64,000 nt of DNA from a virus. Each line of letters opens with the position of its first letter. The stretch's first letter is position 1. The stretch is from positions 124,001 to 188,000 of the IMG/VR virus record IMGVR_UViG_3300010399_000031; one strand, given 5' to 3'. The notes under the pieces are model-generated. The model had not been told where the DNA came from. It saw only the letters and a list, made by a program, of their open reading frames with translations, and did no database searches. Below, piece after piece: positions 57,978 to 64,000 of the stretch. The position numbers and the translations under genes are program-made.

Positions 57978-58727
57978 TTACTCTATCGACGTAACGCTCC
58001 AGAAGTCTTCAGCCAGATCTGGCGAAAGGACATAGTCGAAGGGCAGGTAGAAGTAACCATTTTCACCCCAGCCCGATCCCCAGCTATTCCTAATAATGAA
58101 GAGACGCTTGATGCGATCGTAACCGACGATCAACACGGCGTGACCACCCAAGCATTGTTCCTTGTTCACATCGGGCATGGGTACCAAACCGCTGGCTGCC
58201 ACTTCGTCCGATTCGAGCGAATCGTAGACGTAGATGCCAAAGGCGATCGGGTAACCCGATGCAAGCGCGTGCAAAAGGTCGTCTTCGGTTTGATTCACAC
58301 GGCGGTACGCAATCGCTTTGTGTTTCAAAGCGTCGTTGTACGCTTCGAGCGAGGGCTTCAGTTTGAAGTTTTCCTCGACGTACGGACACAGCGTTTCGTT
58401 GCAGGTACCCAGCTGTGCGATCACTTTGATGCCGTCGCGGATCTCGGCACCCGAGTCTTCCGTGAGTGTGCCTTCGAGACCGCGCTCGCCGTAGTAGACG
58501 AAAAGGCGCGAGAGACGAATCGGTTGCTCACGCTGTTTGTTCTCGTCGTACTCCAGCGCCCCGACGATGGCGTGGGCCGTGCACGAACCCAACTCACCTT
58601 GGTCTTCGACCGGGGAGCAGCCAGGGCGCAAATCGATCTGGTCGGGAATATCGATCGGTGCAGCTGCCGAGTATTTGTGGTCACGCGGATCGTGTTTGTC
58701 TTTGACACGATTGTACAGTCGCTTCAT
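57978..58727 (-). CDS. Papain-family (C1A) cysteine peptidase (249 aa)
   Basis: Complete papain-type catalytic set: Gln43 and Cys49 in DQGELGSCTAHA, His196 in GGHAVLIVGYD, Asn214 in IRNSWGSGWG. No signal peptide and no obvious inhibitory pro-region (only about 30 residues before the core), so it would be made in the cytoplasm in active-length form. It is the only gene on this strand and has GC-rich, host-like codons, both suggesting separate acquisition. AAGGTGAAAC is the ribosome site. Possible roles: virion or head maturation, or cleavage of host proteins; not determinable here. Confidence 0.95.
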   Translation of the reverse strand: MKRLYNRVKDKHDPRDHKYSAAAPIDIPDQIDLRPGCSPVEDQGELGSCTAHAIVGALEYDENKQREQPIRLSRLFVYYGERGLEGTLTEDSGAEIRDGIKVIAQLGTCNETLCPYVEENFKLKPSLEAYNDALKHKAIAYRRVNQTEDDLLHALASGYPIAFGIYVYDSLESDEVAASGLVPMPDVNKEQCLGGHAVLIVGYDRIKRLFIIRNSWGSGWGENGYFYLPFDYVLSPDLAEDFWSVTSIE

Positions 58728-58805
58728 GTTTCACCTTAAGCGTAGCGTTGAAGTGGGATACTTCATACGATCGCATTAACTTTTTATATCGAGAAGGAAC
58801 AAATC

Positions 58806-59261
58806 ATGAGCGAGCATCAAACTCAGAATGTAGGTGAATCTTCCAGGACACGCGATGTTGTTCTGGCAATGAAGTCTGGAATGAAAGATGAATCGATTTG
58901 GGAGAAATTTAAAGATTGGGGAGAACAAGCTGAAAATCAGATGTATCGGCAGGCTGATGTCGATCTTCAAATCCCGAAAGAAAATTCACCCTACTCCTGC
59001 GACATCTGCATGGTTGCGATGCCGCATATTTTCCAAAGGAAGACAGACGAGTCTTGGGTGGTTGGATATCGGTTTATCATCGATCACATCTATTTTGATG
59101 GTGAAGAAAAAGAAGTCAAGCGCTATCAAGACTACTGCTTTTTAGTGTTAGCTGAAGGTAGCAGTTTTGCTGGAGTAGGACTCGGTAAAGACACCTTCAT
59201 CGGTGAATTCATTCTTAAAGAAGACATCGAGAAATTCCAGTCGATGATCAAGACTCACTAA
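58806..59261 (+). CDS. Hypothetical protein (151 aa)
   Basis: Starts a new rightward run after the opposed protease. AGAAGGAACAAATC precedes the ATG. C-x2-C at about 60-63 (YSCDICMV) and a strand-rich C-terminus. Similar in size and style to several following genes, which may be diverged paralogs. Function unknown. Confidence 0.66.
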   Translation: MSEHQTQNVGESSRTRDVVLAMKSGMKDESIWEKFKDWGEQAENQMYRQADVDLQIPKENSPYSCDICMVAMPHIFQRKTDESWVVGYRFIIDHIYFDGEEKEVKRYQDYCFLVLAEGSSFAGVGLGKDTFIGEFILKEDIEKFQSMIKTH

Positions 59262-59281
59262 AAATAAACGAGGTGTTTCAA

Positions 59282-59638
59282 ATGCATGCAATCAAAGCAG
59301 ATACTCCGGAGATTCTGATCGACTGGATTCGAGACCACTGTGTCTCGGTCGAAGTGTTTCGGGAGATCAAAGACTGGACCATTCAAAAGCTCCAGCAAAG
59401 TTTGGATAATAACCCTCACGCCCATGATCAAATTTCTTACCTGATTTCACCGGTAAGAGCCACCCCAGCTGTGGGTGAGACGTTCGATGGATATTCGTTT
59501 GAAATCATCATCGAGCATCCGAACGCCGATCCGGAGATGGCCATTACCTTCTTTCGCGCTGACACCATGGGGCGTATCGTCGGTACCCTGAGTCGCAAAG
59601 GAGTGCTCTCCTGGGTGACGGCTCAAGACGAGGAGTAA
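59282..59638 (+). CDS. Hypothetical protein (118 aa)
   Basis: ATG after GAGGTG; a GTG nine bases earlier would overlap that site. Helical N-terminus followed by strands (YSFEIIIEHP, MAITFFRA). Unrecognised. The next gene begins after 3 bases. Confidence 0.65.
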   Translation: MHAIKADTPEILIDWIRDHCVSVEVFREIKDWTIQKLQQSLDNNPHAHDQISYLISPVRATPAVGETFDGYSFEIIIEHPNADPEMAITFFRADTMGRIVGTLSRKGVLSWVTAQDEE

Positions 59639-59641
59639 GCT

Positions 59642-60214
59642 TTGAAGATCATTCGCAACCCCTATTGGCGCGATGAAGAGTTAATGATGCTCACCATCAA
59701 AGACTTGGAACGCCGCCGACTACCCAGCATCGGAGTATTCGAGTGTAATCAATTGACTCGGGCAACACAAAAGGGTAGTAAGTTAAGATCGCCGATCACC
59801 TCGCTCTCTATCCTACCCGAGGATCTCCACGCATGTGTCACCATTGTGAGTGATCCAGAAGACGAGGGAAAGGAGATCGTCAGTATTCGGTTTTATCAAA
59901 AAGTGAAAGAATCACCTGATCTTGTTGTCTTAGAAGACTGGTGTATCTATATCCCTAAAGGGTTGACCCATCTTACGGAGATAGCGCACCGCGTTTCAAG
60001 TCGCTTTGCTCAATTCTTTTTCTATTACCGCGATGCATTTGATGACCCAGTATTCGTTAGAGATTGGGATCGTGTGATTTACGGTTCTTTTAGCGATACA
60101 TCGGATAGTTTAGCTGTATTTTTGAAACACAAGCAAGAAGAGGAGCAGCAAAATGATCAAGAAGATAGCACCAGTGACGGGAGTGCTGGGAGGGATGGTT
60201 CTGGAGCAACTTAA
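59642..60214 (+). CDS. Hypothetical protein, TTG start (190 aa)
   Basis: TTG start supported by GAGGAG seven bases upstream; ATG codons 40-45 bases further in lack a ribosome site. Alpha/beta, with a Gln/Glu/Asp/Ser-rich disordered tail (about 160-190) that overlaps the next gene. Unrecognised. Confidence 0.62.
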   Translation: MKIIRNPYWRDEELMMLTIKDLERRRLPSIGVFECNQLTRATQKGSKLRSPITSLSILPEDLHACVTIVSDPEDEGKEIVSIRFYQKVKESPDLVVLEDWCIYIPKGLTHLTEIAHRVSSRFAQFFFYYRDAFDDPVFVRDWDRVIYGSFSDTSDSLAVFLKHKQEEEQQNDQEDSTSDGSAGRDGSGAT

Positions 60215-60371
60215 GACGCGACTCGGTTTGATGACGAGCGATGAAGCGAAAGCCAAGGCTTCGCACTACGATGCGTGCATGCAGGCGCTTGCTCCGGATG
60301 ATCCGATGCATGTGGATTACTCGATCAAATACTACGACTACGCGCTGTACGCGGATCTACTTGCCGCTTAA
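60153..60371 (+). CDS. Hypothetical small protein (72 aa)
   Basis: It lies within the end of the previous gene in another frame, with a good site GAAGAGGAGC before the ATG. N-terminal hydrophobic helix (IAPVTGVLGGMVLEQL) then a Tyr-rich helix. Unrecognised. Confidence 0.6.
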   Translation: MIKKIAPVTGVLGGMVLEQLKTRLGLMTSDEAKAKASHYDACMQALAPDDPMHVDYSIKYYDYALYADLLAA

Positions 60372-60383
60372 AAGGAGGTGGTC

Positions 60384-60758
60384 GTGAAAGCTGGCAAATT
60401 CATCTTAGGGCTTCAGGCGTTGGAAGTGGTGGCTTCACATGCCAAAGACGTGCAGAACGCCAAGCTCTTTTTGGCATCCATTGCCATTGCCAAGACCAAG
60501 CAACGCCAAGCTGAACTCGGGGTGCCGTGTGGTTCAACTTATCGGGCTCGGTTTGTAGAAGGGATCGAAAACATTGAGTTTGCCGGTTCAATCTCAATGG
60601 ATGGTTTTCTCATCGAGTACAAGATCGGACCCAATCCACCGGTTGAGGACAGGTCGAAGTACGTTTATCTGCATTACTTCGGCCAAGTGGATGAGCAAAA
60701 AATGCTTGTGCAGTTTTACAAGATCGACAATTTCCCAGAACTGGACGATTCAGAATGA
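60384..60758 (+). CDS. Hypothetical protein, GTG start (124 aa)
   Basis: A textbook AAGGAGG five bases before a GTG decides the start (another GTG two codons earlier is inside that site). Helical first half, strands in the second (FLIEYKIGP, YVYLHYFG). The end overlaps the next start by 4 bases. Unrecognised. Confidence 0.65.
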   Translation: MKAGKFILGLQALEVVASHAKDVQNAKLFLASIAIAKTKQRQAELGVPCGSTYRARFVEGIENIEFAGSISMDGFLIEYKIGPNPPVEDRSKYVYLHYFGQVDEQKMLVQFYKIDNFPELDDSE

Positions 60759-61348
60759 AGATCAAGAACTTTGGTTTTGACGCGCCGCGTGAGACACAGA
60801 CCATGCAGCGCATTTTGAGTGACATCGAAAAGCGCGCGCCACTGCCGCAACTGAACCTCGTGTATCAGACTTCGTCATTACGTCTACCAACTGAGACGGG
60901 CGGACAACGCATGATTCCTTGTATTTCGTGCACCGTCAACAACGAGAGCAAGGAAGCGTTTCATGCCGCAGTGGTCGATACCGATCCAACCAATGAAGAG
61001 TTGACTGTACTGCTCACCCACACGAACGGTGGGTCGGTTGGTTTTCGCACAATCTACACGTTCAAACCCCAGGCGGCGGTTTTTATCTCGTTCGACATTT
61101 TGAAGTTCTTCTACGAACGCGTGCCGACGCTTGAAGCGCTCGATGAGGAAGGTAACACCTTGCCTAACCCACTTTTTCACAAACCGCTTGAAGTGGAAAA
61201 CGCACTGAAAGCGGCGTACAAGGATCTTCCGGAGAGCTACACCTGGAAGCTCAATGTCGAGGCACGCAAGCCCGATAACAAGCCAATTATCGTGTGGCAC
61301 GCCGAGAAAGACGAAGATTCGCAATCGCCCACGGAGAGCGAGCAATGA
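60755..61348 (+). CDS. Hypothetical protein (197 aa)
   Basis: ATGA overlap with the previous gene. Strand-rich middle (VLLTHTNGGSVGFRTIYTF) and SFDILKFFYERVPTLEAL, which resembles LTMEFFYERL in the gene at 62.7 kb, hinting at paralogy. Disordered acidic tail. Function unknown. Confidence 0.66.
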   Translation: MKIKNFGFDAPRETQTMQRILSDIEKRAPLPQLNLVYQTSSLRLPTETGGQRMIPCISCTVNNESKEAFHAAVVDTDPTNEELTVLLTHTNGGSVGFRTIYTFKPQAAVFISFDILKFFYERVPTLEALDEEGNTLPNPLFHKPLEVENALKAAYKDLPESYTWKLNVEARKPDNKPIIVWHAEKDEDSQSPTESEQ

Positions 61349-61761
61349 CGCATGAGTGTATCGAGTTAAATGGTCCGGAAGTAATTCACTTCATCCAAGA
61401 GAATCAGATCAATCCTCAGCTATTGGAGGACTTGGCTCAAAGCGTGATGCGATTTGAAACTCGCTACAGCGGCGAGATGAACCAAGTGATCTCCTCCAGC
61501 ACCGATCTGCGCGCCGTTACCGTTCGCACCGACGAAGGTGAGCATGACGGGTACATGGTCACGGTTCATTACTACAAACAAGCCGATCCGAAAGACCCAT
61601 CGGGCTGGCACACCCGACTTTGGTTCTTGACCAAAACCGAAGAAGACAAGATCAACGGCATCTGGGAGTTGGGTGAAAACATCGAACAGGCGGATCTTAA
61701 TGAATCCGCACTCAAGATGACCAAGTACGACGTACCCTTATTCGTGCCGAAGGCTGATTAG
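61345..61761 (+). CDS. Hypothetical protein (138 aa)
   Basis: Start set at MTHECIEL by the ATGA overlap with the previous stop. Helix-rich start and strands later (YMVTVHYYKQ, TRLWFLTK). Same general layout as its neighbours. Unrecognised; a weak hairpin follows. Confidence 0.66.
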   Translation: MTHECIELNGPEVIHFIQENQINPQLLEDLAQSVMRFETRYSGEMNQVISSSTDLRAVTVRTDEGEHDGYMVTVHYYKQADPKDPSGWHTRLWFLTKTEEDKINGIWELGENIEQADLNESALKMTKYDVPLFVPKAD

Positions 61762-61785
61762 AAACAATAAAAAACAATAAAAGGT

Positions 61786-61810
61786 ATGAAGGGGTTGACC
61801 TTCCCTTCAT
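61786..61810 (+). terminator. Weak terminator-like hairpin
   Basis: ATGAAGGG / CCCTTCAT 8-bp stem, 9-base loop, then TCTTAACCTTT. Confidence 0.5.
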
Positions 61811-61843
61811 TCTTAACCTTTACTGGAAGACCGAGAACCAAAC

Positions 61844-62281
61844 ATGAGCAGAGCGAAAAAGCTGTTCAGTGCCCTGATCGATGAATTCCAACGCATCGAT
61901 ATTCCGGGACTAAAGGACGCGATCAAAGAAGGGGCACTGCATCGCAACGGGGTAAGCGAGAAGACCATCGAAATCGCGTCGGCCCACATCGCGATCCACA
62001 CAGAGCCATCGGGGGTGACCAATGTTACCGTATTTGATCGCCCGCAGGGCTATCCGTACAAACCCGGCGTTGGCATCACGTTCTTTCTTGAAGAAAGTGA
62101 CGAGGTGCATGATCCAGCGCGCGTTGCACGCGATGTCCTGTACTGGATGAGCTTGCATGCAACTATATTCCGACAGCGATTTGATCTACATCGGATTGTG
62201 GAAGTTTTCAAAGAACTCGATTCGCCGACTTTACGTCACGAGTATTGGCGAACCCAGCGTAAAATTCCAGCCTACACGTAA
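61844..62281 (+). CDS. Hypothetical protein (145 aa)
   Basis: Basic helical N-terminus (SRAKKLFSALIDEFQ) followed by an alpha/beta region with VTNVTVFDRPQGYPYKPGVG. The ribosome site is weak (GGAAGACCGAGAACC region). Unrecognised. Confidence 0.64.
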   Translation: MSRAKKLFSALIDEFQRIDIPGLKDAIKEGALHRNGVSEKTIEIASAHIAIHTEPSGVTNVTVFDRPQGYPYKPGVGITFFLEESDEVHDPARVARDVLYWMSLHATIFRQRFDLHRIVEVFKELDSPTLRHEYWRTQRKIPAYT

Positions 62282-62334
62282 AAGTGATGCTATGACACTG
62301 GGCAATATAGCCTAGGTCTAGCGGAGGAAGACCG

Positions 62335-62535
62335 ATGAATATGAGTCATTTAATCGCGGCTCTGGTGGTGTTGTGGGTGGTCGGGGTATTGGGGTGGATG
62401 TGGTTTTCAATGGTAAAAGGTGCTTCTAATCCGAATAGTTTGCAAGTTATTCGAGTTCGAATCGCAGTGGTCATCGGTGGCGTGGTTTCAATCTTGCTAC
62501 TATATGGCAACGCCATGCTCACAAGTACGCCGTAA
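62335..62535 (+). CDS. Small membrane protein, two transmembrane helices (66 aa)
   Basis: Helices at about 6-27 (IAALVVLWVVGVLGWMWF) and 42-60 (IAVVIGGVVSILLLYGNAM), with a basic short loop between (KGASNPNSLQVIRVR), giving an N-out/C-out or hairpin topology. GCGGAGGAAGACCG precedes the ATG. Its size and hairpin topology would fit a holin-like protein, but no lysis genes adjoin it. Confidence 0.66.
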   Translation: MNMSHLIAALVVLWVVGVLGWMWFSMVKGASNPNSLQVIRVRIAVVIGGVVSILLLYGNAMLTSTP

Positions 62536-62542
62536 GGATACG

Positions 62543-62567
62543 GGGGTTCCAAAAGGAACCCCTTTTA
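62543..62567 (+). terminator. Intrinsic terminator
   Basis: GGGGTTCC-AAAA-GGAACCCC, 8 bp, then TTTTA. About 175 bases of AT-rich sequence without a gene follow. Confidence 0.88.
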
Positions 62568-62743
62568 TGCCCACGGTTAATCAAGTCAGTTCATGGCACA
62601 AAAGTTGTTTTATACGTCGTCAGTAGATCATCTGGGTACGGGGGTTTAGTTGTTTAGTTGAGTAGTTGATAATCATTAGTCTAAAGACAGGATGAAACGC
62701 TGTTGTTTTTGTTTTCACTTTTTTAACATAAAGCGGAGATAAG

Positions 62744-63169
62744 ATGCGAATCAGAAAATCTAGACTACTGATGACCTTCGAGGCACTCTGTCATGAGTTA
62801 GAAAAAAGGTCACGCCGAGACATTGATGTGTGTGCTTTTCATACCCGATTAACGGGTAAAACAGCGTACGCACTTTCGATCTCAAAACACGGTCTCTTCG
62901 TGGTGTTATCCCACCCAGAGCAAGCCAAGTATATTCAACTTACCACCATGAAACTGACTGGTGGTGAGACGCGTTATTGTGCCCAAATCCATACCGTCGA
63001 AGAAAATAACGTTATGAAAATGGCGTACCTCACGATGGAATTCTTCTACGAGAGGTTATTTAATGGTAACCTGGGAGAGCTTCGTGACGCGTTTCCTGAT
63101 TTAAACCGACACCAGGAAATTGTGACCATTCAATCCCAAGAATTGGACTTGACTGAGTTTCCGACCTGA
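62744..63169 (+). CDS. Hypothetical protein (141 aa)
   Basis: Basic N-terminus (MRIRKSRLL), strand-rich core (AYALSISKHGLFVVLSH) and the LTMEFFYERL segment shared in style with the gene at 60.8 kb. GCGGAGATAAG precedes the ATG. Unrecognised. Confidence 0.65.
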   Translation: MRIRKSRLLMTFEALCHELEKRSRRDIDVCAFHTRLTGKTAYALSISKHGLFVVLSHPEQAKYIQLTTMKLTGGETRYCAQIHTVEENNVMKMAYLTMEFFYERLFNGNLGELRDAFPDLNRHQEIVTIQSQELDLTEFPT

Positions 63170-63198
63170 GTGTACGGTCAAACGGGGAGATAAGAAAA

Positions 63199-63621
63199 AT
63201 GAAGACGAACACAGCTTTAAACGTAGGAACGGATAACTTCTGGCAATATGTTTCTCGTAGCGATTACAAAATGGAAACATTTGATCGTGATCGCGCGATG
63301 GAGTATATCCGAAGAAATTGCTTTAATGCGCGCGTCTTTAAATTAGTACTGTTGGGGGCCAACATCGCGTTTAATCAGGTACGTAAAACGGATAAGGAAG
63401 TATTGGGCTTTTTTGCTGACTTCCATCTAGAACTGGACCATCCTGAAATAGATCACCCAGTTAATCATCGAATCATGATGAAGATGGAAATTCGCCGAGA
63501 AGTCAAAGATTCTAAGGGAAAACTCCCTCCGGTATTTTACGAGATGGCACTCCTGATCAACCACGACGGAATAATCGTCGACGTCGATTATCAGCCATTG
63601 GAACGTCAACTAGCGAAATAG
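63199..63621 (+). CDS. Hypothetical protein (140 aa)
   Basis: Helical N-terminal half, then strands (GFFADFHLELDHPE, YEMALLINHDG). GGGGAGATAAG precedes the ATG. Part of the same group of small alpha/beta proteins of unknown role. Confidence 0.65.
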   Translation: MKTNTALNVGTDNFWQYVSRSDYKMETFDRDRAMEYIRRNCFNARVFKLVLLGANIAFNQVRKTDKEVLGFFADFHLELDHPEIDHPVNHRIMMKMEIRREVKDSKGKLPPVFYEMALLINHDGIIVDVDYQPLERQLAK

Positions 63622-63652
63622 TCTTCTCGACTACTCCAATAGGGTACCCAAA

Positions 63653-64000
63653 ATGCTAGGTTTAATGCGACAAAGAAAACGTAAATTAAATGACACCGAT
63701 CCGCCGCCTAAGCCTCGGTGTATTCCAGAAAACGTTTATATGTGGGGTGGATCATTTTGGGATCCATGGAGAAGTATCTCGACCCCATATGCGCAGCAGC
63801 AAATGGACGAAGTGATTGCTCAATTTAAGCGTTCCACAAAAACCGCGTCACTGCGTTTCATTCGTTACGGTAGTACCTTAATTGCCGATGCAGGTCAGCG
63901 CAGCTTGCATCTGGAATTCGTTTGGGAAGGCGAACAAGTCGTTGAGATTATCAGTCGCTCACGTCGCTACCCAACGAATAACCAAGGCGATTATCGCACA
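63653..64000 (+). CDS. Hypothetical protein, 3' end outside the window
   Basis: Open frame of 116 codons to the window edge, starting MLGLMRQRKRKLND; a second ATG four codons in is possible. Basic, Pro-rich start, then WGGSFWDPWRS and a strand-rich region (SLHLEFVWEGEQVVEI). The ribosome site is weak (AGGGTACC). Unrecognised. Confidence 0.6.
   Translation, partial: MLGLMRQRKRKLNDTDPPPKPRCIPENVYMWGGSFWDPWRSISTPYAQQQMDEVIAQFKRSTKTASLRFIRYGSTLIADAGQRSLHLEFVWEGEQVVEIISRSRRYPTNNQGDYRT

Noticed and set aside
57921-58739. 272-codon + frame over the protease gene
   Set aside because: The opposite strand encodes a papain-type enzyme with all four catalytic residues; the + frame is its antisense.
62335-62535. 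Holin
   Set aside because: Two membrane helices would fit, but there is no endolysin or spanin next to it, so the label is not supported.
1-64000. tRNA genes
   Set aside because: I looked for T-loop (GGTTCRANTCC) patterns with matching stems and saw none convincing. A covariance search would be decisive.

Overview
The window is phage DNA, almost certainly from a large-genome (jumbo) tailed phage of a Gram-negative host. About 100 tightly packed genes lie on one strand, with a single gene opposed. Several exported products have Gram-negative signal peptides. The phage encodes its own dTMP synthesis (thymidylate synthase and thymidylate kinase), has a td-like group I intron, carries GIY-YIG homing endonucleases and has a very long run of paralogous virion-type proteins. 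The mix is reminiscent of phiKZ-like jumbo phages. No major capsid, terminase, RNA polymerase or nuclear-shell gene lies in this window, so the family assignment is inference. I see no tRNA or rRNA gene and no classical CRISPR array.

Layout. 1-5.4 kb: five co-oriented virion-module genes of unknown fold. 5.5-20.1 kb: a striking expansion of tail or virion surface-type proteins. Thirteen reading frames (12 gene units, one of them split in two) share one domain family, called family A below. Three more (family B) share another fold, and LamG/concanavalin-like domains have been inserted into or fused onto members of both families. 20.2-31.6 kb: small early-type genes, thymidylate kinase, a LysM protein, a free-standing GIY-YIG endonuclease, a degenerate Nudix-fold protein, a DUF1653-type protein and a CapW/BrxR-like winged helix. 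31.6-33.8 kb: thymidylate synthase interrupted by a group I intron that carries a second GIY-YIG endonuclease. 34-41 kb: an RMF/CrpP-like protein, a NADAR protein, a zinc-ribbon/NTase-like/MazG-like fusion, a DHH phosphoesterase, a lipase-like hydrolase and a virion-like protein. 42-45 kb: a cluster of exported proteins. 45-54.7 kb: small hypotheticals, a fossil dCTP deaminase start and a GntR/FadR-type regulator. 57.5-64 kb: small hypotheticals and one opposite-strand papain-type protease.

The outstanding feature is at 54.8-57.1 kb. A promoter-like element is followed by 25 degenerate units, 22 of 25 spaced exactly 36 nt. Each unit is a conserved 9-nt edge, a 9-nt variable block, a conserved 9-nt loop and another 9-nt variable block. 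Immediately downstream is a 417-residue protein with a Nop/IS110-C-terminal-like GIGP motif and no nuclease domain. This is the architecture of a TIGR-Tas system (tandem interspaced guide RNA array plus Tas protein), here the nuclease-less TasA form. An array this degenerate would escape CRISPR finders, and the unit length agrees with the 36-nt tigRNAs reported for this class.

Regulation. The genes are separated into short operons by many strong intrinsic terminators, three of them with an identical UUCG-capped stem core. A roughly 30-nt AT-rich motif ending in ATATAT precedes at least four transcription units, including the TIGR array, and looks like a phage promoter class.
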